Positions 13,201 to 36,906 are shown, numbered from the stretch's first letter. The stretch: DNA of 64,000 nucleotides from Capitella teleta (GCA_000328365.1 KB308480.1:118688-182687), one strand, 5' to 3'. Numbers and translations are program-made. Notes: a model not told the origin generated them from the letters alone.

Positions 13201-16200
13201 GCATGCATTTGAACTGAAATCCATAAATTCCCAGCTCATTGATTTATTATGAAGCGCATACATTCATATTTCATTTGTTGTGAGATGCAGCATTTGGCGA
13301 GGGATAATGTTGTGGTTAGCCATTGCTGTTCCTCCTGCGCTGGCTCTCGTTGTGTTCCTTCTGTGGCTCCGGAATAAGTGTTAGTTCCACTGCTATATAT
13401 AGTTCTATGCGGATGTGCGAAGGAACTGCTGGTGTTGTAGATTGGGCGACTTTGCTTCTTAGGATGCTGAAATCATCTCATTAATATGCTGTCATTGGCA
13501 GTCATTGCTCATTGATTTGCCTATTCTACTGGACTTTTCATTGCCCTCGATTCTGCATCGGTTTTGTGCTCCTTATTGCGGATGCATATTTTGGATGCAG
13601 TTGTGTCTTCTGTGCTGTTGTCTCGTGGCTCCAGGCACGATTGTTGCCATATTGCATAATTTCTCTTCTACGCGCTCTAGCTGCTGAAAGATGCATTGTG
13701 TTAGCGATTATGGCTGTGTTTGGGTGACTGAACGAGACCTAATTGAATACTGCAATGCAGTACTAGAGTTGGCTAAAAAAAAGTAAATTCAATCAAAAAT
13801 GTTCAAGTATGTAGAAGTTTTCAGTTCTTGATCACAAATCACATAATGTAATCATCCCCTCCCTTGCTCCATAAAATTTATACACTTTGATGTTAATAAT
13901 AATCAAAATATCAAATAATGATATTGTTTTTATTGGTATTTGCCTTTGATTAGCGATTCCTCCTGACGTAGATGTATGAGTCATTATTTCGACAATCTCT
14001 TTCAATTGATAAAAAAAAAAATTGAATATCCCTGCTTGTTCAAAGCTGGCAGATTCGACCTTGACCCTCGGTTACGTAACATGTGCGCCGATGTTGTTGT
14101 GTGGCGTGGCTGTGCATTGCTGTGCATGCATATGTGGTCAAATGGCAACACGTGTGCCCTGCGGTTCCACTGTACGCGTCCATTTGGAGAAAAACAAAAA
14201 CTAACTCTTGTCAATGGTTATCCCATAAACTCAGCTATCGTATTTTAGTAAAAGAAAATAATCCACTCTTTTAAAACTTTTTTTAAAGGTGTTCTAGATT
14301 CTGCGTCGGACTGCACTGTACATGTCTCGGTGTAATCGGGCGTTGCAGGGGCAGGCATGCAACAGCCTGTTTGTTGCGGCCGCATGCGCTGATTTTATTT
14401 AGCGGTCGACAGTTGAATTCATTTGCGATACTCGGATTCATTTGATGGATTCCTCTCGTTCGATAATCCACAATCGATCTGATTGATCTCTTACAGCTGA
14501 TCCCTCATGCTGTGTTCGGGAGGTACTAACTTAAGCCTTTTTATTATTCTTCGTCTTCGTCCGCTGCCGAATATAAGTAGACATGTGTTGAAGTGGATCC
14601 TGGTACATCGTGAATTGCTTCATTCGAAAGGCTTCAGGCTCCGACTCCTTTGCTGGTCGTAACTTATTTCGAATTGAATGGTTTCCTGTAAGTCAATCTC
14701 ACACGTCGTCCAGTACTTGTGTTGATCATGTTACCATTATATGAAGTCAGTGGGTCGACGTGCACCCACGCAGCGTAGCATCGCACGCATGCGCACATGT
14801 TGCCCCTGCCCACCCACAGCAGCGACACTGGGCTCCTGCCTTCGTATTGATTTCCCTCCGAACCCCTTTTGCCTCCCGTCATGCGCTATCCCTGCCTTCT
14901 ACCCATTCCTTATTTGACGTCAGTTGGAACACGGGACGATGATTTTCGCTTTTCTACATTTCAGTGTTCAGCGACCCGGCTGCATGGGATATGTTCGAGA
15001 AGACCGTTGCTACTGGTAACGCGGTAAGGCATTTGTTTATCTACATGTATTATCGCGCGTTTCTATTGGAAGGGGGTTTTTTTTTTCTCCTTCCAGGGTT
15101 TTCCACTCGAAATTTCGAGTGAGGGAGGGGGTGGTTTGGGGAAATACTTACTCTGTCACATCTGTGTTATGTAAGTGCAGCGATATCCAAAATGTTACTT
15201 TGTATTCAAAATTTTGATCAAGTAGTTTTTTTATTTTTGTTCATCCATTATGATATATGCTTAGTTATGATTGTATAATGAGGGAACTCTCAGCATAAGT
15301 TCCACTGTATTCCAGTTATTCTGTTTTCCGAACCGGAAACGCAAGGTGACCAAGGTTTGCGAAGCAGAGCATGCACTGCTCACCCACTCTTTGATCTGGA
15401 CGGCGGATGATTTTTTAGTTTTGCTGAAAATATTTTTTAATTTTTAAATTTTTGTGTACAGTTCTACTACAGTTTGTCTTTATGCCAGAAGGTTCTGGTT
15501 TCAATACGAGGGAAGCTTCGACAGTGACAATTTCTTGATTAGCACCATGACAGCATTGTTGAGTTCATGTAGTTCTAGTCAACAGTGGAAAATCCCACTT
15601 GACGTTAATATGGCAGAAATTGTTGATGGTCGTATGTCCGATTCCCCTCGTTGGAGTTAATCATGTATTGATTTCTTCTCCCGAATTGTATGTATTGCGT
15701 CTATTGAGTATGGCTCTGTGGCAGCCTATGCCAGCGATGTACAGTGCTGCTGTGTGATGGCAGTATCTCATTTCATGATTCTGTTTGCTTGGGAGCTGGG
15801 TTTAATTCTCTTGAGGGAAATAGTCATGTGTACAGTCAGTCACAGCAGTTAAAGCGTGTACTGTGTACACGACTGTACACCCGGTCTGCATACAGCACAC
15901 AAATTTAAGAAATGTGTGTTATTTGTTTTGTACATTGAATTATGCAGCAATCACCTGGTATTTTTCCTTTCTTCAGAAATGTCTTCTTTGCAATCATGCT
16001 CTGCTTGATTGAATAATCGTCTTGATGAAAGCGCACTGTTTGTTGCCAAGGGCAACCATTGTTTTTGTGTCCGCTTATCAATGATTCATGGTTTTTTGCC
16101 CTGTTGCAGGAGGAAGACAGCCCAGAGTCATTGCTCGCTCGCCAGTCGCTCTACGTGAAGTTTGACCCCCTTGTGAAAGGCCCTGGTCTCGCTGTGGCAA

Positions 16201-19200
16201 GCAGTGTTCATCCTCCACCAAACATCAGTGAAGTGCCCACAGGTCAGTCAAGAAAAGCCAGTGACCAATCATTTTAATTTCTAATTAATTTTTTTATAGA
16301 TTTGTCATCTGAAGAATCATCGCTTCCCGTGTCCACCGCCGCAAGCGCAGTGGCAGCAGAGTGAGTAGATGGCGAGAAGTTCCTGCACTCAGTGACCTCT
16401 GTTCTCCTGCAGACATGACCTCATGCTCATGAACACCCCTCCAGTGAAACAGGCTCAGCAGCACCCTGCTGCCAGGGCGCTCAAGGAGAAGGTGAAGTCA
16501 GAGCAGAGTGAGCCACGAGATGTGGATGACATCCTCGCCTGCAGCCCCATGGCGTCCACGCATGAGGTCAGTGCCCTCTCCTCCTCTTTCTCCTCGTACT
16601 TTATGTTCAGTCGCCATTTCTGTTTGTTTCGGTTCTTCTTCTTTTTTTTTCGCTCTTTGAATTCCCTCTGTGCAGGACGCTCTCTTTGGTTGCACCCTTT
16701 TCTTGATCTTTCCATTGCACTCTTGTGTTGCGTGTCCACTCTTCCCATACTCCTCCTCCTTCAGTACATGGCCGGTTCCTCTGAGATGAACTCATCCAGT
16801 GAGCAGCTCATTCGGCCGATCATGTCCCAGTCCTGGCTGGACACGGTGCGCAAGTGCCCCGGCCTGGCGGATGACTCCTCCATCCTGGGTTCGCCTGGGG
16901 TGCTCCATGACTCGGCCCTCCTCTCCAACTCAGCCATGCAGCACTCCATCTATGATGTCAGCGATTATGGAACACGACCGGAATCTCCGCTGCGATTTGA
17001 TCACGAGGAGATCCTGACCATTGAGACTGATGTAGGAGACTTGTTTCTGCTGCATGTTGTTCTGCTGATTCATCAATTCCGTTTGGTTTCTGCTGCTTCT
17101 GCTGTGTTGTTGTTTTTGCTTTCCCTCCTCTGTTCTTCCTCTGTTCTTCCTCTGTGTGTTTTCTCCTCTTGCTCCTGTGTTTCAGCATGGCTCCCTTTTT
17201 CATCCCTGCACCACGCTTATTGAATCAATATATTGCGGCCATTATGATATTTAGATGCTGTTACCAACAGCTATGGACCCATGGGACAACCCACGCTGTG
17301 TGTCCATAAGTTCATAACCCAAGGTCATTGTACCACGGAACAGATCACCGTTGAAATAATTATATTGATGAAATGACCATATCTAGTGTGACAGTGTGTG
17401 GGGTTTTTTTTTGTTTTTTGTTTTTGAGGGGAGGGGTTCAATCGCTTCTCCTCGTTGACCGCATGGCTGAATCCAGAATTCTGAGGACTTTTTTTTTATT
17501 CCCGTTTACTCTTTTGCTTTTTTTCATTTTGTGATTGAATTAATTTAATTAGGAATTCTGTGAATCTTTCATTGGATTTATTTCATTTTTGATATTTTAA
17601 TGTAATTTCTGTAATTTTGATTTCTTCATAAGGTCTTTGCCTCATTCATGTTGGCTTTCATTGTGCTCTCTTGACTCCTGCACTTTACGATACCTGCAAT
17701 GTGCTTTCTTCTCGCAGGCTGATCAGGCCCATTCGCCAAGATCAAGTCCAACCCGCCACGTCTACCCTGATGTCACCCTCACTGGCTCAAACGATATCGT
17801 TGAAGTTTTGAAATATTCTGAAATTGAACTAAAGAAGAAACTGGTTGAAATGGAGCAAGTGTTGAAAGGTGAAATGATGAGACAGGAACAGAAATACGTC
17901 AAGAAGTTAAAAGATGAGCAGCAAGATAAGGAATCTCTCCAGAATCAAATAGACAAACTGACCACGTCTCACGAGCAAATGAAGTACGTTCAGCTCTCTG
18001 ATCATGTTTATAATACGGATTTAACGCTTCAATTCGTTTCAACAGGACTGTTGTTATGGAGTATGAAAAGACAGTCACAATGCTAGTTGGTGAGTAGTTT
18101 GGTTTTTGTTTGGGGTTTTTTTTCGTTGGTTCACAGATCATCTACTGGGTGTGGGGGTCTTCTGTTTCTGATTTTCATTTCTTCCCTCCTTTCAATTTAT
18201 GATCACTTAGACATGGGCATGGTACACGCGCCACCCATGGCAGGTTAGTTAGCTGTGCATGAGAGTAACATTCGTTTCACTGTGCTGTGCTGGCACGCTT
18301 GTGTTCACTTGCGTACCCTGAGGCTGATCGACCTCTGACCTCCGTGCTCTCACGCTGAGGGAATTTTGTTTATGCCTAATACGAGAGTGAGCTAACTTGA
18401 AAGAGTGTTGCTTCTCTTACTGACAAACATGTCACTCTATCTTTCTCTCCTACTTCCTGAAAGCTGGCAATAAAAACGGTAACCTCCTCGCCCTAAATGT
18501 GTTCTCTTTTTCCTGTCTCTTCTTTGTTGTCTTCCACATTGCGATTGATTATTGGTTAAATCTTACGCTGCAGAACCCTGTGAATGAGTTCATTTCTCTT
18601 CTTTCCAAATTCCAATTTCCGTTTTATGTCAATAATTTTCTTCTTCATGATATTTGCCCCTTCTTTCTTAGATTGATTACATGTAATTTATTAGCATGCT
18701 CTTCTTGTCATGGAAAAATTCAGCAGATTTTGTTTTTTTTTTTGTTTTTTTTTCCAGTCTTTTTTGTTTTTTTGTAATCGTCTATGTGCTTTTTTGTATT
18801 CATGTATTTTTTTCTCCATTTCTCCATTCAATGTTTTATTTAATTTGTAGCATAACTTCAGTATATTTCTCTTCTCTGTCATAGCGGAAAAAGAAAATTC
18901 TTCCTGTGCAAACACGGATTCATTGTCAGAACTGGCAAGGGAAAGAGACCAGGTCAGAATCAATTTCTCATCTTTTTCAATTTCCTTCAATTTCTCATCT
19001 TAGGCCTTGGAAGATTTACAGTCAGTGGAAACAGCATTCTCAGATCTGCACAGGCGATTTGAGAAATCTAAGAGTACAGTGGAAGCATTTAAAAAGGTAT
19101 CAAAAACATTGGAAAAAAATCCTTGTAAATTCTGCATAAATCATTGACTTTCTTCCTTACAGAATGAAGAAACCTTGAAGAAATGCGTCTCAGATTATCA

Positions 19201-19508
19201 GACGAAATTGAAGAAACAAGAAGAAAAGTACCAGAGTCTCAAACATTTGGCCGAAGACAGGCTCTCCACTTCACATGAGGCTTTTGAAAACTACAAACGG
19301 TCGACCAAAGGCGACATTACTCGGTTAGAATTAGCGCTGAGAAAAGCAGAACTTGAGGTGAAAACACTGCAACAAACCGTTGAACAGAAGGTGAGCCAAC
19401 TTGTCTAATTTCATCTCTTCATCTCTTCAATTTCCTTCACAGACAAATGAAAACGCAGAATTGACAAACATCTGTGATGAGCTGTTGAACAAAGTGGGCA
19501 GCGAATAA
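1041..19508 (+). CDS. TACC: Transforming acidic coiled-coil protein (TACC), whole gene
   Basis: TACC proteins bind ch-TOG/XMAP215 and stabilise microtubules at centrosomes, spindles and plus ends. Common exons after the alternative first exons: 10778-10959, 11084-12445, 12552-12633, 12688-12991, 14965-15023, 16110-16242, 16300-16360, 16413-16566, 16765-17031, 17718-17983, 18046-18089, 18885-18952, 19004-19096, 19163-19390, 19443-19508. Phases close exactly, giving 1122 shared residues (1165-1452 with a first exon). Recognisable parts are VKFETPLRIPD (TACC3-like), two NPF-bearing SDP-like segments (WDNFDDSVNPF and ANPFKTKAK), proline-rich linkers, SLYVKFDPL, and the C-terminal TACC coiled coil with SVETAFSDLHRRFEK, KNEETLKKC and ELTNICDELL. 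Introns range from about 50 bp to 2 kb. The gene is convergent with VPS26C. The C-terminal identification is secure; isoform structure is inferred. Confidence 0.95.
2170..2260 (+). repeat. Cluster of AATCATAACG motifs
   Basis: Three TCATAACG motifs and one TCATAATG variant in 90 bp; two are followed by TCATCTGTTGC. Related clusters are at 45295-45363 and 55304-55337, the last again followed by CATCTGCTGC, which suggests a dispersed short repeat. Confidence 0.5.
3366..3842 (+). CDS. TACC: TACC alternative first coding exon B
   Basis: ATG at 3366 opens 159 codons, GC-rich compared with the flanking intron, and ends at CTCGAG before a consensus GTGAGC donor in phase 0, matching the phase-0 acceptor of exon 10778. 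The peptide begins MVLEHQEAVEWNYLLRP and is rich in Ser, Ala and Pro. No family motif is seen. The abrupt end of coding composition at a strong donor argues that it is a real exon. Its use as an alternative TACC start is inferred from phase and position. A separate unspliced gene is less likely, because the frame closes only eight codons past the donor. Confidence 0.6.
5638..5644 (+). promoter_or_regulatory. TATA box of the nested intronless gene
   Basis: A TATAAAA sequence lies about 195 bp upstream of the ATG at 5833. Transcription would start near 5670, giving a short 5' leader that contains small upstream ATGs (5776 and 5781). Confidence 0.45.
5833..6282 (+). CDS. Nested intronless gene, basic/acidic protein of unknown function
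   Basis: A 149-residue frame from ATG 5833 (MCDTMSSTSC) to a stop at 6280-6282 lies inside a TACC intron on the same strand. A TATA box sits upstream and an AATAAA 102 nt after the stop, so the unit looks complete and unspliced. Residues about 17-29 form a strongly basic cluster (AKKKKKRRRQRSR, likely nuclear or nucleolar signal). The centre is acidic (SDEEEAE) and the C-terminus is basic (ARRSYRR). GC content is higher than the surrounding DNA. I do not recognise the family. An alternative reading as a TACC first exon is weaker: the possible GT donors near the end (6263, 6267) leave the wrong phase for exon 10778. Confidence 0.55.
   Translation: MCDTMSSTSCVVQDRPLPAKKKKKRRRQRSRGTGVLSRCTGAVQCSYVPQFADVACQADLISEWTDIVYIGSDEEEAEMRASRPTASASARPEVSYGRDLCSQPVPEGGVFGRDKYISSFKEKNAERLSKKESTVPQQSAFIARRSYRR
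6384..6389 (+). terminator. Poly(A) signal of the nested gene
   Basis: AATAAA lies 102 nt after the stop codon of the nested frame. It supports an independent transcript ending here rather than an exon spliced onwards. Confidence 0.5.
7357..8346 (+). CDS. TACC: TACC alternative first coding exon C (predicted N-myristoylated)
   Basis: ATG at 7357 starts MGQEESTPNADG and the frame runs 330 codons to GACGAC before a strong GTGAGT donor at 8347, phase 0 for exon 10778. Gly2 with Ser6 fits the N-myristoyltransferase pattern (MGxxxS), which would place this isoform on membranes. The rest is acidic and low in complexity (Asp, Glu, Ser, Ala rich), in keeping with the acidic N-terminal parts of TACC proteins. 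Open frame upstream of the ATG has GC-rich arginine content and is taken as 5' leader. If unspliced, the frame would stop at 8388. Position and phase support the TACC link; an mRNA junction is not visible from DNA alone. Confidence 0.65.
8720..8848 (+). CDS. TACC: TACC alternative first coding exon D
   Basis: ATG at 8720 opens 43 codons (MQKFVCAVMGSGARS at the start, TQTGGIQ at the end) and finishes in CCAG before a GTACCT donor, phase 0. It is the fourth candidate start that reads in frame into exon 10778 and the closest to it. It is short, has no recognised domain, and sits in a GC-rich patch. The frame also extends upstream without an ATG to about 8480, so a longer 5' leader is possible. 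Confidence 0.5.
8849..10777 (+). other. TACC intron, no further feature seen
   Basis: About 1.9 kb of AT-rich intron between first exon D and the first common exon. I see no coding frame with convincing composition and no recognisable repeat family. Confidence 0.6.
11635..11983 (+). repeat. TACC: 21-bp coding minisatellite in TACC
   Basis: About 16-17 tandem copies of a 21-bp unit encode a seven-residue repeat, VEPVQPP with variants (VEPEQPP, VESVQPP, VETEQPP). As the unit is a multiple of three, all copies stay in the TACC frame, and long open frames also appear on the other five frames; those are shadows. The segment is expected to be an extended, disordered acidic/proline linker between the N-terminal region and the SDP-like part. 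Confidence 0.95.
12992..14964 (+). other. Long TACC intron, nothing recognised
   Basis: Nearly 2 kb separating the exon ending QPAGK from the exon encoding VFSDPAAWDMFEK. Short open frames here lack splice support or conserved motifs. Confidence 0.6.
18211..18243 (+). CDS. TACC: Candidate 33-nt in-frame microexon of TACC
   Basis: Inside the intron between exons 18046-18089 and 18885-18952, a CTTAG acceptor is followed by 33 nt and a GTTAGT donor. Entered in phase 1 it encodes DMGMVHAPPMA without a stop and leaves phase 1 unchanged, so it can be included or skipped without shifting the TACC frame. No homologue is recognised. Confidence 0.35.
18464..18478 (+). CDS. TACC: Candidate 15-nt in-frame microexon of TACC
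   Basis: A strong pyrimidine tract (18436-18458) and AAAG acceptor precede 15 nt and a GTAACC donor in the same intron. In phase 1 it adds AGNKN and keeps the frame. The good pyrimidine tract is the main support. Confidence 0.35.
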
Positions 19509-19920
19509 ACTCAGTGTTCATATATTTGGCTAATCGTTCAACCGGCCTACCTTCTTCCTTCCCCCGTGTGCAGTGTGAGTGAGAGAGGGCTCCTCCCCCT
19601 GATCCAGCGGTGCTTTTGCTGTCCTCCTTCCCTTGTTGAGTTTCTTTGTTCGGTTTCGGCCATATCATGGTGTGTCTGTCAGCATATATGATGTGAACTT
19701 GGCTGCTTTTTCTGTTTGTTTGTGGCTAAAATAATTTTTTATAGTTTTTTTTCCCTTATGTGATGTTATTATAAGCAGCTCAATAATATTTGGTATGTTT
19801 CAACTTCATTATTATGAATGTGCTATTTATCCTTTTGAATATTTCATTTTTCGGCAGATTCACTTAGACATTTTTCCTTCTCTTCTTTCTCATTTTGTGC
19901 ATGAGATACGTGAATGCATC

Positions 19921-19926
19921 AATAAA
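19921..19926 (+). terminator. TACC: TACC poly(A) signal
   Basis: AATAAA about 410 nt after the TACC stop codon and 113 nt before the opposing VPS26C poly(A) signal, defining a tight convergent 3' junction. Confidence 0.7.
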
Positions 19927-20038
19927 AAATAATCCTGTTCTGAATGGCTCTGAGATTTGACAGATGGCTCTGCATTGTTTTTCATCTCAAGGTTCATGAA
20001 ATTGAAGCAAGAAATAATTTTTATTACAAAATCATAGA

Positions 20039-20044
20039 TTTATT
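20039..20044 (-). terminator. VPS26C: VPS26C poly(A) signal
   Basis: AATAAA on the minus strand, 33 nt past the VPS26C stop, implying a very short 3' UTR. A second copy lies at 20020-20025. Confidence 0.65.
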
Positions 20045-20076
20045 TGACACATGAAATAGGATTTGTATGAAGTTAT

Positions 20077-22104
20077 TCAGAAGCGTAACAAAGTAACAGG
20101 GAAATTTTCAGTCACCAAATGATCATCAGTGAACACTATGACAATATTGATTTCAAATTCTGAAGGAGAAAAAAAGGGATACAACCATTGGAAGGAAATT
20201 GATCCTTACAAGCAATTCACTCACCAACTTTGAAATTACTGGTCGTTAGAGTGGGACACGTGAACAATCTCGGGAAGATCATGTAGATCGGTATGGCCAT
20301 CCCTCGACATACGTCCCCATCCGCTACCTGGATATTCTGAATTTCAGTGGCTGAAAGAGAAACAATTGAATGAGTTCAAAGGTCACAATCGAGTGTCACC
20401 ATCTTTGGCATATCCCTCAGCGCAGCCACATGTTTCCACTCTGACCAGCTGCACTTCAATCGATTTAATCGGAGCGACACTTGAATCAACAACCAGCTCC
20501 CCAGTGAACGGATCACTCAGTCGACAGATAGTTGAATCAAGTCGACCTCTGACTTCGAAGTTTGGCACAATGTGTTTCTATGGCAACAATTGAATTAAGC
20601 AGGAAGACAGTTGTGAGCTGTCATTTACCTCTTTAATATTCTGGAGGGTATCTGGGGTGATTGAAAATGTGGCTTTTTTCGGGGCAACCTTTTCTTTCTG
20701 CTCCTGTTAAAAAGAGGGCTGGTTGGATCATTTTTCAATTGACCTATTTAATGACCTTATATTCCACAATGAATTCACACTGTTTCTGTAAATCTTTGTT
20801 CAATAGAGATCGCTTCATATCCACTTTGAGCAAATACTGTTTGAGAGACACAAATGTAATGTACAGGAGAAATTAGTGCTATGAATTCTGACCTGAATGT
20901 TAACAAACACTCCGTGGTACGTTTCATACAGAGGTTTATTCCCTTTTGTCTTCAAAGGGATCTCAAATGGAATTTCTGTTCTCCCATTTGGCAATTTTCC
21001 AGGCTTGGCCACGTCTATGGTGTAATTGATTAGCTGTATGGGCTGCAAAAGGTTTTCCAGTTGAGGGTATCATTCATAGAGATGTACCCACCTTCAGGGA
21101 ATTATAGAACGCCTCAAAGAGACCAACGCTCTTAGCGCTCAGCTGCAAGTTCACCGAACCTTCCATTGTTAGAGTAACGCCAGAGTGAGGCACTTCCGTC
21201 TTGCTCTGGACGACCACAACACCACTGACCATGTCCTGTGAACAAGAACGCTTGAATCCCAAGGTGCATTATTCAATCTCAAAAATCAGCATTCATCACA
21301 TTGCAAATATAATTCATAATAGTCAATATATTGTATGCACTTAATTATTACATAGCCCATAATGAACATCATAGGGCCTATAATCATAATATTAAAAGTA
21401 CAAAACATGCAAGGACAAAAATAAAATTTTCACTCTGTGACTCTCACACAGTGATTACTATAATTTTGTGTCTCAGGCAGTACCAAGTGACTGAGTCAGT
21501 AACAGTCATTCGATGTCAATGTGACTAAGTCAGTAACTAGAGTAACATGACATGATGGGGTTTTACGGCTCCACCCAAACCATTCGGATGATACGGGCGC
21601 CAGAACAGAAGGCCCGGGACCGAGGTTTCCCCCTACTCTTATTGATAAATCCCAAGGGTTCTTTATCCTGCATACCACCATAGATTATAGTACACTGCGC
21701 CCGGCCTTGTTATGCAGTTGGGCAGCACTGCAGAGTCACCAAGAATTACAATTATAACGAATTACAGATATAATTCACAATCATAAAGCCCGTGGCCTGA
21801 TCTGGTCTCGAACCCGGGACCTCAACCCCCATGGTCGGCATAGGATTGCAGTCAGCCAGTTGAACCGACTGAGCTATTCGGTGCCCCAGTAAGTTGAGTA
21901 AGTCAGTAACAGTACTATTATTAAGTTACTATAGTGTCTATAGTACAGACTATAGTAACTGGTAACTCAGTAACTTAAATGGATTGAGGATCGGGAAATT
22001 CAGGAGACATCAAGAGCAACTGAATTAATCATTATTCTTACGGAACCTACCCCTTCTCTGTACACTTTATTAACTTTTCTGAGTTTTATGTCCAGTGACG
22101 TCAT
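20077..22104 (-). CDS. VPS26C: VPS26C (DSCR3), Retriever complex subunit
   Basis: VPS26C is the arrestin-fold subunit of Retriever (with VPS35L and VPS29), which with the CCC complex recycles cargo such as integrins from endosomes to the cell surface. Exons in coding order: 22104-22051, 21235-21092, 21042-20893, 20836-20756, 20703-20629, 20577-20400, 20350-20225, 20159-20077. Phases close to 296 residues, against 297 in human. Hallmark stretches match the family along its length: SLDIKLRKVNKVYREG, LTMEGSVNLQLSAKSVG, FEAFYNSLKPIQ, LYETYHGVFVNIQ, ELVVDSS, VQLVRVETCGCAEGYA, DVCRG, FPRLFTCPTL and DDHLVTENFP. The start was set by alignment to the human N-terminus; the frame stays open a little further upstream. 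Intron 1 holds a SINE. Confidence 0.97.
21557..21887 (-). mobile_element. tRNA-derived SINE, copy 1 (family A), in VPS26C intron 1
   Basis: Read on the minus strand, the element starts GGGGCACCGAATAGCTCAGT, with a pol III A box (TAGCTCAGTCGG) and B box (GGTTCGAGACC), then a roughly 240-bp body ending CCGTAAAACCCC. It shares almost its whole body with the plus-strand copy at 55526-55840. A 12-bp match TAAGTCAGTAAC occurs on both sides (21526-21537 and 21899-21910), but related GTCAGTAAC motifs are scattered here, so the target duplication is uncertain. Confidence 0.85.
21924..21960. repeat. Perfect 12-bp inverted repeat
   Basis: AGTTACTATAGT at 21924-21935 is mirrored exactly by ACTATAGTAACT at 21949-21960, with a 13-bp loop. 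It lies just beside the SINE in VPS26C intron 1. Confidence 0.8.
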
Positions 22105-22676
22105 TTTGAGGGTTGATTCTTTATTCTTCAACTGAACATGAAAAAATACTTTCGTTTGACAAGTTCGGAGAGTCACATGACTTGGGCGGTGCATCCGATT
22201 CGGTTTTGCATTTGAGTTAATTGTGATGTAAATCATAACGCATTTGCCGCCAGAATCACATTTCTGGAGTCTGATCTGACCATAATCGAACAAATTCCGC
22301 TAATGCCCCCACTACTCAAAAACTAAGGCCCGAGATTACTGTGTAATACATCGGATAATTATGTCACTCGAATTCCACTTTTAATACATTCTGCAAAATC
22401 AAATTATGAGAATTTCATAATTTCCTTTTGTGCATAATTAAAATTATGAAATACCCATATACATATATAGGTTATATATATTGATATATATATTATAGAT
22501 GGCCATAATTAAAATTTAATTAACTTTTTGGTACTGTGTTTGGAAGCCCCGAAGCCTATGGAGATTTGAGTTTTTCCCGAATGTACAGTAGGAGTACACC
22601 ATTCACAAATAGCACCTGACCACTGGATTTTCTTCGATTGAATCAAAACAGACAAGAATGCATCGAGAGTACGTGT

Positions 22677-24463
22677 TTTATTTTCATGTTAAACAAAAAA
22701 TTCAGATTGACATGACTAGTAAAATCACTATATAAATACGTATAGAAGACCCTTTGCAGAATTAAATACGTCTTTTTGGGTCCAACATCCATACACACTC
22801 GCACACTATGTACAAAAACAAACACATCCAATCGGAGAGCGATCGAGAAGAAAAGTCCTCTTTCTAAGAAATCTTGGCAGATAACGAAGAGATATTATGA
22901 TAATAATTAATATCAACACGCAGTTAAAAAGCACATCTTTCCAGACGTGCAAAAGGAAAAAAAATGTATTTCAAGTGCATACAAAAAAATATTATAATTG
23001 TTCTTCAGCAATAGTGAAAACATTCAAAAATACAAATGGCATATAAAATCATTTTTATCTCTTAAAAATCAATATATCTTTTTTTCCTTCTCTGCTATGG
23101 CAGAAGAGAATAGACAACCAATCAAACTGACAAAATCACATTATTTTTTCAATTAATTTTCAACTTTTCTGTAAATATCCCTACGGTCCTTTTTTGAAAG
23201 AGCAGAAAGAAAAACAAAATATTAAAAAAAGAAACAAGTGGCAAACATCAATTAATAAATGTTAATACATGTAATGCACAAAATGTACAAACATTTGGGG
23301 GAAAAAAGTTAATTATGTGGTTGCACAGAAATAAGACATAAGAAAAAAAAAAGAGGAAATTTAAGAAAATATTTTGTGACCAACTGATAACACACCACAA
23401 AAATTGCGCGTGTTTCCAGACAGGATCCATTGCCATAGGATTATATATATATATATATTTTATTTTTTTTTCTTTTGTGACAGAATTAGAAGCCAGCAGA
23501 ATCCATTGTTTGGAACGCTTAAATGTTGATAACTTGAAATCGCGTGACATGGCTGCCATTTATGACTGAATAATTTTCTCTCTCACTTTCAGGCAAGATA
23601 AATAAGAAGAAAAAGCTGATAAGAAAAAGCAACAAAATAATGTAGGATCCCTGAGATTAATCTCAATACTTTTGTTTTTTTCCCTTTTTTTCCAACAGAT
23701 AAAAAGAGTCCTAAGCAGAAATCAGGGCGTAGTAATTTGAACAGGATTAGTTGGGTGCCGAAGAGGAGATCCTTTTTGCCATGAAGTAGTTACGCATAAC
23801 TTAATAAGCAGCAATACACTCCCACCCCATCAGCCATGGGATATTCCCAGCAGCAAGGGGCAAGAGCTGACATTCTCCAAGCAGAATAATCAGATAAAAA
23901 TAAAAAAATAAAAAGTCTCTTATTAAGTGAGATCAGCATAAATTAATTCAAACACAGCTAAATTCCCGAAAATTTAAATTGCAGCAAAAATAAAGCGTTG
24001 GTAAGTAAGCACCCTCAGAGACAATGCTCACTAGACTTGTCGACTAGAAATTAGTGGTTGAAGTCTTCACTTGTTATAGTGATGTTTCATGGTCTAAGAT
24101 TCAGATATGCAGAGAATAGAAAAAATTATAAATCTATATCATTGTCATGGATTTTGTCAGAAAAATATGAAGAATCTGGGATCAAATAGCCTGTTTAAGG
24201 GAAACAGACACAATCAATAGAAATTAACTGAACACATAGAGGCCAATAACATCGACACGACATAAGTTACGAGGGGAAGGGGGACAAAACTAAAAGCAGG
24301 GGAGGGCGAGTGGGGGCACTCACAGCTGACCAGGATGAGAGAGAAGTCCATTGCAATATCAACGATTGGTCCCAGACCATACGGCAGCAGACAATAATAT
24401 AAAATATAAATACAAGGAAGGAATGGAAAAATAAAAAATTACTGAACGCCTGGGAGAAAGAAA

Positions 24464-24494
<31 letters not shown>

Positions 24495-24914
24495 GTAGAC
24501 AGCACATGTTTGTTGTTGCATAATTCATTGAATTGTGACTAGGTCCAGAAATGAGAAATTGAAAAGCAGATTAAATTGATTAAAAACTAATCAGTTCCCC
24601 CTCTCTTAAAAAAAAATTCCACAATTTGATTTTTTTTTTCTTTTTCATATTGCTTGGAAAAAAAAAAAAAAAAAAAATACCCAGTTGAAAAATGACAACG
24701 AACGAATGGCAAAACACAGAAGCATCGTGAAACACACACAGAGAGAAAAAGCTGGAAAACATAATCAGATCTGATGAATTTCATGGAGATGAGCTGCTCG
24801 GTCCAACGACTCAAATGGCGACCACCTGCTCACAACCCACAGTTCCACTCACACACACGCACACACCCATGCACACATCGGGGCCGCTGTCAGAACACCG
24901 CCACGTCACAGACA
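22677..24914 (-). other. GRK5: GRK 3' untranslated region
   Basis: Downstream of the GRK stop on the minus strand there is about 2.2 kb without coding potential, with several T/A homopolymer runs (around 24460-24495 and 24629-24676). An AATAAA on the minus strand at 22677-22682 is a plausible distal poly(A) signal. The VPS26C promoter must lie between 22105 and about 22680. Confidence 0.45.
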
Positions 24915-36906
<11,992 letters not shown>

